From assembly GCA_029261615.1 (NCBI GenBank), contig JAJDAX010000272.1, forward strand, positions 1 to 12,119: a stretch of 12,119 bases of DNA, in the 5' to 3' direction. The stretch is from Nitrospinaceae bacterium. Its GTDB lineage: Bacteria > Nitrospinota > Nitrospinia > Nitrospinales > Nitrospinaceae. The position numbers and the translations under genes were made by a program. A model generated the notes under the pieces. The model ran no database searches, was not told where the DNA came from, and was given only the letters and a program-made list of their open reading frames with translations. This document shows, one piece after another, positions 1 through 6,378 of this stretch (position 1 is its first letter; every line of letters starts with the position of its first letter).

Positions 1-222
1 TAAAAAGAAGCTGGCCCAGAACCAGGGTGTGTCGTGACGTTTGAAGGGCAGTGGCAGGATGTGGGGAATCAGTTTTTTATGTTTATACGGGTAGGGTTCG
101 ACTGCAATGTAATGCACGGTCCAGCCATGCTCGAGGTAGGCCTCAATTTTCATTTGGAGGCGGTGTGAATAACCGCCGGGTTTGTGTTTGTAATTGACTA
201 CAAGAATATTGACCGAAGGCAT
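1..222 (-). CDS. Glycosyltransferase-like protein, N-terminal part (cut by left edge)
   Basis: This is an open frame of 74 codons that continues past the left edge. It starts MPSVNILVVNYKHKPGGYSH, and the next residues read RLQMKIEAYLEHGWTVHYIAV. The pattern of a short hydrophobic beta strand, a glycine-rich loop with GGYSHR, an amphipathic helix and then HGW-V-hydrophobic is typical of the first Rossmann half of GT4-type glycosyltransferases, which transfer sugars from activated donors onto envelope glycans or lipids. The ATG lies six bases after the aguA stop, and that stop is in the same frame, so no longer N-terminus is possible. No clear Shine-Dalgarno is seen, so translation is probably coupled to aguA. 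The donor-binding C-terminal half is outside the window, so substrate and exact family cannot be judged. Confidence 0.6.
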   Translation of the reverse strand, partial: MPSVNILVVNYKHKPGGYSHRLQMKIEAYLEHGWTVHYIAVEPYPYKHKKLIPHILPLPFKRHDTPWFWASFFL

Positions 223-228
223 GCTGGA

Positions 229-1293
229 CTAAAAATCAAACTGGATAGGCTGCTGCTGGGTAAGGCAATGCGGGCCGCCCAATCCACTGACCAGAACCTT
301 GCCGTTGATCGGAATCACTTCCCTGTCGGTAAACAGGCGACTTAAAATATTTTCTGCTTCCTTGTCATTTGGGTGGTCGAAGATTGGGAGCAGAATCACA
401 TTATTCCCGACATAAAAATTGGCGTAGCTTGCCGGCAATCTGTCTTCGCCTAGACTGATGATACCCGGCGTGGGCAGTGAGATAACATTTAACTCTTTAT
501 CATTCTGATCCGTAGCCTTCTTAAGTGTTTCGAGATTTTTTTTGAGGCAGGTGTGATTTGGATCGTTGGTGTCTTTTTCCTCTAGAGCAAGCACTGTGTG
601 CGAATCAGTGAAACGGACCAGATTGTCGATATGACCGTCAGTGTCATCGCCTTCCATTTGACCGTCACACCAGATAATGTGTTTCACTCCCAGATAATCT
701 TTTAATCGTTGCTCCATGGAATCCTGATCGATTCCCTCATTTCGTTTAGGGTCGAGAAGACATTGTCTTGTGGTTATCAGGGTTCCCTGCCCATTTACCT
801 CAATGCTTCCACCTTCCAGTACAAAACCTGGTTCAAAGGTCCGCACCTTTAAACTAGTGACTAGCTTTTTTCCGGCATCTGCATCGAGAGGATAGTCGTA
901 TTTATTTCCCCATGCGTTGAATTGCCAGAGAGTGGCAGCCGTTTCTGTTCCCCCGGTTTCAGTTTCTCGCGATAGAAAAGTGGGGCCGTAATCGCGAATC
1001 CAGGAGTCGTTGGTGGGAATTTGGAAAAACTTTACTTTCTCCAGATCAATTTTTTTTGCTGTCAGGCGTTGAGCGACTTTTTCCTGCATGGCTTCATCGT
1101 TGACCAGCAAATGAACCGATTCGCCAATCACCAGAGCCGCGATCATTTCGAGATAGACAGCTTCCACTTGATCGAGTGAGTACCCGATCCAGGTTTCCTC
1201 GTTGTGAGGCCAGGTCATCCAGGTCGCTTCGTGGAGCTCCCATTCAGCAGGCATGGAAAATCCACAGGAAATAGGGGTAGAAGATTCAGTCAT
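229..1293 (-). CDS. aguA: Agmatine deiminase
   Basis: Agmatine deiminase hydrolyses agmatine to N-carbamoylputrescine and ammonia in the cytoplasm, the first step of the two-step route from decarboxylated arginine to putrescine. The 354-residue product has the usual length and the porphyromonas-type peptidyl-arginine deiminase/AguA fold signatures. These are an N-terminal MPAEWELHEATWMTWPHNEETW block, WIRDYGP with Asp101, LEGGSIEVNG around 159-168, GDDTDGHIDN with His221, and a C-terminal GGPHCLTQQQP with the expected nucleophile Cys343. The active site therefore looks intact. The loop before the cysteine reads GLGGPHC, whereas the commonly quoted form is GGGNIHC. The gene follows aguB, sharing four bases (ATGA) with its stop, which implies translational coupling. 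The partner gene makes agmatine a far more likely substrate than protein arginine. Confidence 0.93.
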   Translation of the reverse strand: MTESSTPISCGFSMPAEWELHEATWMTWPHNEETWIGYSLDQVEAVYLEMIAALVIGESVHLLVNDEAMQEKVAQRLTAKKIDLEKVKFFQIPTNDSWIRDYGPTFLSRETETGGTETAATLWQFNAWGNKYDYPLDADAGKKLVTSLKVRTFEPGFVLEGGSIEVNGQGTLITTRQCLLDPKRNEGIDQDSMEQRLKDYLGVKHIIWCDGQMEGDDTDGHIDNLVRFTDSHTVLALEEKDTNDPNHTCLKKNLETLKKATDQNDKELNVISLPTPGIISLGEDRLPASYANFYVGNNVILLPIFDHPNDKEAENILSRLFTDREVIPINGKVLVSGLGGPHCLTQQQPIQFDF

Positions 1294-2174
1294 GGCGTAT
1301 CCAGTAGAATCTGGTTTAATCCGTCGTAAGCATCCACCCGCCGGTCTCGTAGAAATGGCCAGCCTTGTCGTGTGTCTTCAATATAATTTAAGTCCAGGGA
1401 GGCGATTAGAATTTCCTGGTCTGTGTCTGAAGCCATAGCAAGGATTTCTCCGAAGGGGTCGCAAACAAACGACTGGCCCCAGAATGAAATATTTTGTTCT
1501 TTACCTACACGGTTGGTAGCGGCAACAAACACGCCGTTTGCAATGGCATGACTACGTTGAATAGTTTGCCAGGCTTGCATCTGTTTGTTTGAAACCGACC
1601 GGTCTTCTTCCTGAAAACCAATTGCAGTTGGATAAAACAGAATATCAGCACCGGAAAGAGCTGTCAGTCGGGCTGCTTCAGGGAACCATTGATCCCAGCA
1701 TATGAGTACCCCAAGATTGCCATATTTTGTTTTGAAGACCTGAAAACCCAGATCGCCCGGAGTAAAATAAAATTTTTCGTAAAAACAGGGATCGTCCGGA
1801 ATGTGCATTTTGCGATAGCGACCTGCTAGAGATCCATCTGCATCAATCACTACAGCCGTATTGTGATACACCCCGGCAGAACGTCGTTCAAAAAGTGGCG
1901 CGATAATGACCATATCACGCTCTTTGGCGACCCGGGAAAGAGCTTCTGTCGAAGGGCCCGGGATAGATTCAGCCAGTTTAAAGTTTTTAGTTTCTTCAGT
2001 CTGGCAAAAGTATGAGTTTTTAAACAATTCCTGGAGGCAGACCAATTGGGCTCCGGCCTCAGCCGCTTGATTGATTTTTTTTATTGTATCTTCAAGGTTT
2101 TTCTCGGGATCGCCCAGGTCCTTCCTTTGGATGAGTCCAACATTTACCGTGGATGTTAATTCCGAATTTGGCAT
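1290..2174 (-). CDS. aguB: N-carbamoylputrescine amidase
   Basis: This is a nitrilase-superfamily amidase that hydrolyses N-carbamoylputrescine to putrescine, carbon dioxide and ammonia, completing the agmatine route. The 294-residue protein has the full catalytic triad: Glu49 in LQEL, Lys122 in RKMHIPDDP and Cys159 in LICWDQWFPEAARL. The ICWDQWFPEAAR nucleophile region and the FYEKFYFTPGD stretch are characteristic of carbamoylputrescine amidases rather than general nitrilases. The start is an ATG at 2174-2172, preceded on the minus strand by AAAGG about 11 bases upstream, a plausible but distant Shine-Dalgarno. It is the first gene of the leftward cluster, and its stop overlaps the aguA start. 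The Shine-Dalgarno lies in an inverted repeat described separately, which may control translation. Confidence 0.93.
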   Translation of the reverse strand: MPNSELTSTVNVGLIQRKDLGDPEKNLEDTIKKINQAAEAGAQLVCLQELFKNSYFCQTEETKNFKLAESIPGPSTEALSRVAKERDMVIIAPLFERRSAGVYHNTAVVIDADGSLAGRYRKMHIPDDPCFYEKFYFTPGDLGFQVFKTKYGNLGVLICWDQWFPEAARLTALSGADILFYPTAIGFQEEDRSVSNKQMQAWQTIQRSHAIANGVFVAATNRVGKEQNISFWGQSFVCDPFGEILAMASDTDQEILIASLDLNYIEDTRQGWPFLRDRRVDAYDGLNQILLDTP

Positions 2175-2181
2175 CTTTAAG

Positions 2182-2232
2182 AATGACCTTTAATAAATCA
2201 GTAGCCTGTTTGAGGAAAACCCGCAGGTCATT
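2182..2232 (-). promoter_or_regulatory. Inverted repeat covering the aguB ribosome site
   Basis: AATGACCT at 2182-2189 and AGGTCATT at 2225-2232 are exact reverse complements separated by 35 bases. In the leftward transcript, the segment nearer aguB contains AAAGG, the only plausible Shine-Dalgarno of that gene, so pairing of the two arms would mask it. This could be an RNA switch, or a DNA operator with widely spaced half sites. Only the repeat itself is observed; the function is inferred. Confidence 0.35.
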
Positions 2233-2249
2233 GTGTGATAGGTTATTAG

Positions 2250-2260
2250 GACCTCAGGTC
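2250..2260. promoter_or_regulatory. Palindrome GACCTCAGGTC, possible operator
   Basis: GACCT and AGGTC flank a single C, giving a perfect 11-base palindrome. The same AGGTC half site recurs at 2225-2229 and, inverted, at 2185-2189, so four half sites lie within 76 bases upstream of aguB. A dimeric transcription regulator could bind here, but none is encoded in the window and the family cannot be named. Confidence 0.25.
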
Positions 2261-2333
2261 TTTAGACATTATTTTTGCAAGCCTTCGTACTCTTTGATCT
2301 ACACAATATTTCCAAAATCAAAAGGATAGGCTT

Positions 2334-2384
2334 ATGGCTCGATACCCACTTTTGGGGTACCCTTATAAAGACAGGAGATATTGA
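2334..2384 (+). CDS. Possible 16-residue peptide or leader peptide
   Basis: An ATG opens 16 codons encoding MARYPLLGYPYKDRRY. AAAGGA at 2321-2326 sits seven bases before the ATG, which is a better ribosome site than those of most full-length genes here. The peptide has four tyrosines and four arginines and resembles no family I know. It lies upstream of the best promoter for the 129-codon gene, so it would need an earlier start of transcription, for which I see no strong candidate. It could be a leader peptide, a small protein or chance. Confidence 0.2.
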   Translation: MARYPLLGYPYKDRRY

Positions 2385-2441
2385 GTATAATTAAACTCCA
2401 TCAAATCATCAAGTTAACCCTTTTTCATTGCAGGCGGCAGG

Positions 2442-2470
2442 TTGTTAGAGTCATTATTGTATGTTATAAA
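2442..2470 (+). promoter_or_regulatory. Candidate sigma-70 promoter with extended -10
   Basis: TTGTTA at 2442-2447 (four of six matches to TTGACA), a 17-base spacer and TATAAA at 2465-2470 (five of six) make a well-formed promoter. TG at 2462-2463 lies one base before the -10 hexamer and adds the extended -10 element. Transcription would start near 2477, leaving a leader of about 55 bases before the 129-codon gene. It would drive that gene, mfd and the two parvulin genes. Confidence 0.5.
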
Positions 2471-2531
2471 TCAATAAGTTGGCTCATTTTTCTCCCCGCT
2501 TATTTCTGCCTAATATCCAATCCAAAACACT

Positions 2532-2921
2532 ATGACCGATACATTCAGCAGTATTCAATGGATAAAAGACGCTTTTCGTGACTACTACAAACCCCGCCTC
2601 AGAAAAGATTTAAAGCGGGACCCCAAACAGGAAGAGCTTGACCAGCGTTTTTCTGAGATTTATGAAAAGGTCAGGCTCACTCTTTTAATCGGGATTAATC
2701 AGGGAGTGGGGATTCAATTTTATGAGATCGCCCAGTTCACCCTCGAAGAATTTAATGAATTTCGCTTCAACACCAAAGAATACTTAAAGGAGCGGTTTGG
2801 TGGGGGTAACTACAAACTAAATTTTTACGAGATAGATTCCTTCATCGTGACCGTTAATTTTAAAATATACAATATGGAATCCAAATGGGAACACCTCTTG
2901 CCCGAAGGCATAAAGGCCTGA
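2532..2921 (+). CDS. Hypothetical protein of 129 residues upstream of mfd
   Basis: I do not recognise this protein. It is soluble-looking and charged, with no signal peptide or membrane segment. The N-terminal third (about 8-48) is rich in lysine, arginine, aspartate and glutamate and probably helical. A more hydrophobic middle, LTLLIGINQGVGIQFYEIAQ (about 50-69), follows. The C-terminal half has alternating aromatic and polar residues (YKLNFYEIDSFIVTVNFKIY, about 93-112) that suggest beta strands. The ATG is the first possible start after an in-frame stop at 2511, but no Shine-Dalgarno is visible. The gene is in the same frame as mfd and ends 18 bases before it, and its stop sits in a hairpin. 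Its position suggests co-expression with mfd. It is probably a real gene, given its length, its protein-like composition and the promoter before it. Confidence 0.65.
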   Translation: MTDTFSSIQWIKDAFRDYYKPRLRKDLKRDPKQEELDQRFSEIYEKVRLTLLIGINQGVGIQFYEIAQFTLEEFNEFRFNTKEYLKERFGGGNYKLNFYEIDSFIVTVNFKIYNMESKWEHLLPEGIKA

Positions 2922-2932
2922 TATAGGCCTTT
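2912..2932 (+). promoter_or_regulatory. Perfect 8-bp hairpin at the small gene-mfd junction
   Basis: AAAGGCCT (2912-2919) and AGGCCTTT (2925-2932) are exact reverse complements around a five-base loop, GATAT. The hairpin contains the stop codon of the upstream gene (TGA at 2919-2921) and ends seven bases before the mfd ATG. The only AGG that could serve mfd as a ribosome site (2925-2927) is in the stem. The pyrimidine run after it, CCCTTTC, is not a clean T tract, so a strong intrinsic terminator is unlikely. Attenuation, or masking of the mfd ribosome site relieved by ribosomes finishing the upstream gene, fits better. Confidence 0.5.
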
Positions 2933-2939
2933 CCCTTTC

Positions 2940-5900
2940 ATGAACTCTTCCGTCACCTCAAAAGAAATTTTCAAGGAAACCCACTTTGATCGGTTGAACC
3001 GGTTGATCGAAGGAGACCAACTGGAGTTGACCCTTGAAGGGTTGTCCGGTTCGTCGCAAGGGTTATTCCTCGCGCAATTCTGGAATGCCTTTCGCCGTCC
3101 TCTGGCTATTGTGGTTCCTGATACCCTGCATGCAGAAAACCTGCTTGGTGACCTCCGTTTTTTTTTAAAGCATTTGAATCTCAGGCAGCAGCCTCGACTT
3201 TTCCCCTCATGGGAACTGTTGCCTTATGAGCCACTGTCTCCACTCAGTGAAGTTTCCGGCGAACGAATCGATCTGCTGTTTAAATTGGGGGCCGGGCAAT
3301 GCCCCATATTGATATTGACCGCAGAAGCGGCATTGCAAAGGTTGATTCCCCGATCTCTGTTAGAACAGATGACCTACAGCCTGAAAGTTGGAGATTCGGC
3401 TGACCGTGAGCTTCTGGAGATTTGTCTCTCCGAAAATGGTTACGAGCGGACGGGACTGGTTGAAGGACGCAATCAATTCGGTATCCGTGGGGATATCCTC
3501 GATGTATTTCTGCCTTCTCACATTTATCCAGTGCGAATCGAATTTTTTGGGGACGAGATAGAGTCCATCCGCCATTTTGATGTGACATCCCAAATTTCAA
3601 TTGAAGAGATTCAATCGATAGACATACTTCCTGTTCATGAAATTGCCTTGAACCAGAAGGGGGCCGATGGGGGATTAGAAAAATTAATATTGGAAGCGGA
3701 TCAGAAGGGAATTCCAGGGAGAAAAGTTGAGGAGCTTGCGGAAAAAATTAGTTGCCTGAAAACCTTTACCGGGATGGAGTGGTTGGCTCCCTTCTTTTCT
3801 GAAAAGATGGAGACTATTTTTGATTACCTCTATGATTCGACAGTTCTGGTGATGCAGGAGCCGGATGTTCTACGTGAAAAAAGTGAGGAGTTCTGCGGAC
3901 TTGTTGAGGAAGAGTATGACCGCTCCCTTGCCAGGGGGGATATGGCGGCAGGCCCCGAACAATTGTTTCTTAACACAGATTCCATGTTTGACCATTTTAA
4001 GAAAAAACCCGTACTAAAATTAGAGACACTTAAGTTACACGATGATGGGCAGGATTCTGTGATCGCTTTTGATATCAAATCACTGCCGTCTTTATACAAT
4101 CATTTTGATGCTTTTGCCGACACCGCCCGCCAATGGCACGAACAGGAGCAGAAGGTCACCGTTGCAGCCCCGACCAAAGGGCATGTCTCACGTATCAATG
4201 AACTTGTTTTAGACAAGCACCTTTCGGTAGGTGTTGAATCCGGTTTGATTCATCAGGGTTTTCATTGGCCTGAACTGGGTGTGGTGTTTGTGGCGGAACA
4301 TGAGATTTTCGGTCGATCCCATAAGCATCGCCATCGCCGACGAGCCAAGACGTCCCGTTTCTCTAAAGGTTTTCAAGATTTGCAAACGGGCGATTTGCTG
4401 GTTCACGTTGAATATGGGATCGGAAAATACAGCAGAACGAAAGAACTAAAGACAGGATTAGGAAGTGGCGAGTTCATGGAGATCCTGTTCTCCGGGGATG
4501 AGAAACTTTATATTCCTATGGACGGTCTTGCCTCCGTACAAAAATACACGGGGGCGGGGGATTCGCATCCTCCGTTAAGCAAGCTCGGAACGATTACCTG
4601 GAAGCGCCAGAAGAAAAAGGCTAAAGAATCTATTCTTAAAATGGCGCGGGAACTGGTTAAGGTTTATGCGGAGCGGCAACTGGCAACCAGCCATGTGTAC
4701 AACCCGGATCCGGTATTGATGCAGGAGTTTTCAGACGCTTTTGAGTATGTCGAGACTGAAGATCAGGTCAGCGCGATAGAAGATGTATTGAATGATCTGG
4801 AGAATGAAAAGCCCATGGATCGGTTGATTTGCGGAGATGTGGGCTATGGCAAAACCGAAGTCGCCATGCGAGCTGCCTTTAAGGTGGTGCTGGATAAAAA
4901 ACAAGTGGCGGTACTTGCTCCAACAACTATCCTGGCGCAACAGCATCTCAACACTTTCCGCGAACGTTTCCGTAGCTGGCCTATTGCGATAGATATGGTG
5001 AGTCGATTTCGCACTGCCGCCGAACAAAAGAAAACCCTTCAAAAGGCCAATGAGGGAACTCTTGATATTGTTATCGGAACGCATCGTCTGCTTTCCAAGG
5101 ATGTGGAATTTTCCAACCTTGGCTTGGTGGTTATTGATGAAGAGCAGCGGTTTGGCGTGAAGCACAAGGAGCACCTCAAAAAATTACGCGCTTCGGTGGA
5201 TATTCTCACGTTGACGGCAACTCCGATTCCAAGGACGTTGCATTTTTCTCTCATGGGAGTGCGTGACCTCAGCGTTATTGAAACGCCACCAAGCGATCGG
5301 CTCGCTGTTAAAACCTACATCCGTAAATTTGATATTCAGGTCGTTCGCGATGCCATTCTGCGCGAGTTGGACCGGAACGGGCAGGTTTTTTTCGTACACA
5401 ACCAGATTCAGGGAATCCATTCGATAGCCAAATTAATACAGGATGCCGTTCCTCAAGTCCGCATCGGGGTTGCCCACGGGCAGTTGCAGGAGCATATGCT
5501 GGAAAAAACCATGCGGCAATTCCTGGAGGGAGAACTGGATTTATTGCTATCCACCTCCATCATAGAATCGGGTCTCGATATACCCAACGCCAATACCATT
5601 ATCATCAATCGGGCGGACCGGTTTGGTCTTGCCCAGTTGTATCAGTTAAGAGGAAGGGTGGGGCGCTACAAACATCAGGCTTATGCCTACTTTCTAATTC
5701 CTGGGACAACTGTTAGCGACCTTGCCCGTAAGCGTTTGGAAGCGATTGAAGAAATGAGCGGACTGGGAGCAGGTTTTCAACTTGCCACGCGGGATCTGGA
5801 GATCCGAGGAACCGGTAACATGCTGGGAAAAAGTCAATCAGGTCAAATTGCCACCATAGGATTTGATTTGTATTGCCAGATGATGGAAGAGACCGTTCGG

Positions 5901-6377
5901 GAATTAAAAGGTGAAAAAATCGAGACGCGCATTGAAACGGAACTGAGTTTACAGATACGCGGTTTCATTCCTAAAGATTATATTCCGGAACTCAATCAGC
6001 GCCTTGATTTTTATCGCAGGTTGCAAATGGTGGTTCGCGAGGAAAGCCTTGCCGGAATTGTAAGAGAAATGAAGGATCGCTGTGGTGCCCTTCCTGAACC
6101 CGTTGAAAAACTACAAGTTCTCATTGAAATCAGACTGTTGTGTCAATTGCTGCATTTTTCAAGTGCACGTCTGAACCGGGATCAGGTAAGCTTTCAGATA
6201 GAGAAGGGAACTCCCATTGATCCAGCAAAACTCGCCCCCCTGCTCGGAAAGCGGCTCACCATACTGGGCGAATTTCAAATGATTTTAAGAATTGAGGTCG
6301 GGGGCTGGAAAGAAAATGCCCGACAAATCCTGGATTGTCTGAAACAGATTCGTGAAACTCTGGACAACGGAAATTAA
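2940..6377 (+). CDS. mfd: Transcription-repair coupling factor
   Basis: Mfd is a DNA translocase that pushes stalled RNA polymerase off template lesions and recruits UvrA to begin nucleotide excision repair. The 1145-residue product has the full family length. The UvrB-like N-terminal part (about 1-350) includes FPSWELLPYEPLSP near 88-101 and the GIRGDILDVF block near 181-190. The CarD-like RNA-polymerase-interacting domain lies at about 480-545 (GDLLVHVEYGIGKY). The RecG-like motor follows, with Walker A GDVGYGKTE at 632-640, DEEQ at 733-736, TATPIPRTL at 759-767 and QLRGRVGR at 902-909. A C-terminal TRCF domain (about 1005-1110) ends the protein. All key motor residues appear intact. The ATG is the first in-frame start after the preceding gene's stop; its ribosome site is weak and lies in a hairpin. 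The next gene begins one base after this stop. Confidence 0.97.
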   Translation: MNSSVTSKEIFKETHFDRLNRLIEGDQLELTLEGLSGSSQGLFLAQFWNAFRRPLAIVVPDTLHAENLLGDLRFFLKHLNLRQQPRLFPSWELLPYEPLSPLSEVSGERIDLLFKLGAGQCPILILTAEAALQRLIPRSLLEQMTYSLKVGDSADRELLEICLSENGYERTGLVEGRNQFGIRGDILDVFLPSHIYPVRIEFFGDEIESIRHFDVTSQISIEEIQSIDILPVHEIALNQKGADGGLEKLILEADQKGIPGRKVEELAEKISCLKTFTGMEWLAPFFSEKMETIFDYLYDSTVLVMQEPDVLREKSEEFCGLVEEEYDRSLARGDMAAGPEQLFLNTDSMFDHFKKKPVLKLETLKLHDDGQDSVIAFDIKSLPSLYNHFDAFADTARQWHEQEQKVTVAAPTKGHVSRINELVLDKHLSVGVESGLIHQGFHWPELGVVFVAEHEIFGRSHKHRHRRRAKTSRFSKGFQDLQTGDLLVHVEYGIGKYSRTKELKTGLGSGEFMEILFSGDEKLYIPMDGLASVQKYTGAGDSHPPLSKLGTITWKRQKKKAKESILKMARELVKVYAERQLATSHVYNPDPVLMQEFSDAFEYVETEDQVSAIEDVLNDLENEKPMDRLICGDVGYGKTEVAMRAAFKVVLDKKQVAVLAPTTILAQQHLNTFRERFRSWPIAIDMVSRFRTAAEQKKTLQKANEGTLDIVIGTHRLLSKDVEFSNLGLVVIDEEQRFGVKHKEHLKKLRASVDILTLTATPIPRTLHFSLMGVRDLSVIETPPSDRLAVKTYIRKFDIQVVRDAILRELDRNGQVFFVHNQIQGIHSIAKLIQDAVPQVRIGVAHGQLQEHMLEKTMRQFLEGELDLLLSTSIIESGLDIPNANTIIINRADRFGLAQLYQLRGRVGRYKHQAYAYFLIPGTTVSDLARKRLEAIEEMSGLGAGFQLATRDLEIRGTGNMLGKSQSGQIATIGFDLYCQMMEETVRELKGEKIETRIETELSLQIRGFIPKDYIPELNQRLDFYRRLQMVVREESLAGIVREMKDRCGALPEPVEKLQVLIEIRLLCQLLHFSSARLNRDQVSFQIEKGTPIDPAKLAPLLGKRLTILGEFQMILRIEVGGWKENARQILDCLKQIRETLDNGN

Positions 6378-6378
6378 T

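Larger units (their letters stand above)
2175..2531. other. Divergent AT-rich control region between aguB and the mfd operon
   Basis: This 357-base gap separates leftward aguB from the rightward 129-codon gene. The aguB-proximal part carries an 8-base inverted repeat (2182-2189 and 2225-2232) and an 11-base palindrome (2250-2260). The middle has a possible 16-codon peptide with a good ribosome site, the interleaved repeats TACCC/GGGTA (2343-2347 and 2355-2359) and GGGTACCC (2355-2362), and a consensus-like TATAAT at 2386-2391 without a convincing -35. The right part has the best promoter (2442-2470). I saw no convincing aguB promoter, no tRNA and no recognised riboswitch class. Confidence 0.7.

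Noticed and set aside
2300..2400. Possible riboswitch in the divergent region
   Set aside because: I could not find the conserved core of any class I know, such as the c-di-GMP GEMM core. Only short stems are visible.
2381..2581. A 66-codon frame with a TTG start, a hydrophobic middle and AGGAG just upstream
   Set aside because: The AGGAG is only three bases from the TTG, the frame overlaps the 129-codon gene by 50 bases, and the probable promoter at 2442-2470 lies inside it.
4731..5174. A 147-codon open frame on the strand opposite mfd
   Set aside because: It covers the conserved Mfd motor motifs and has no ribosome site or family features. It is a shadow frame.
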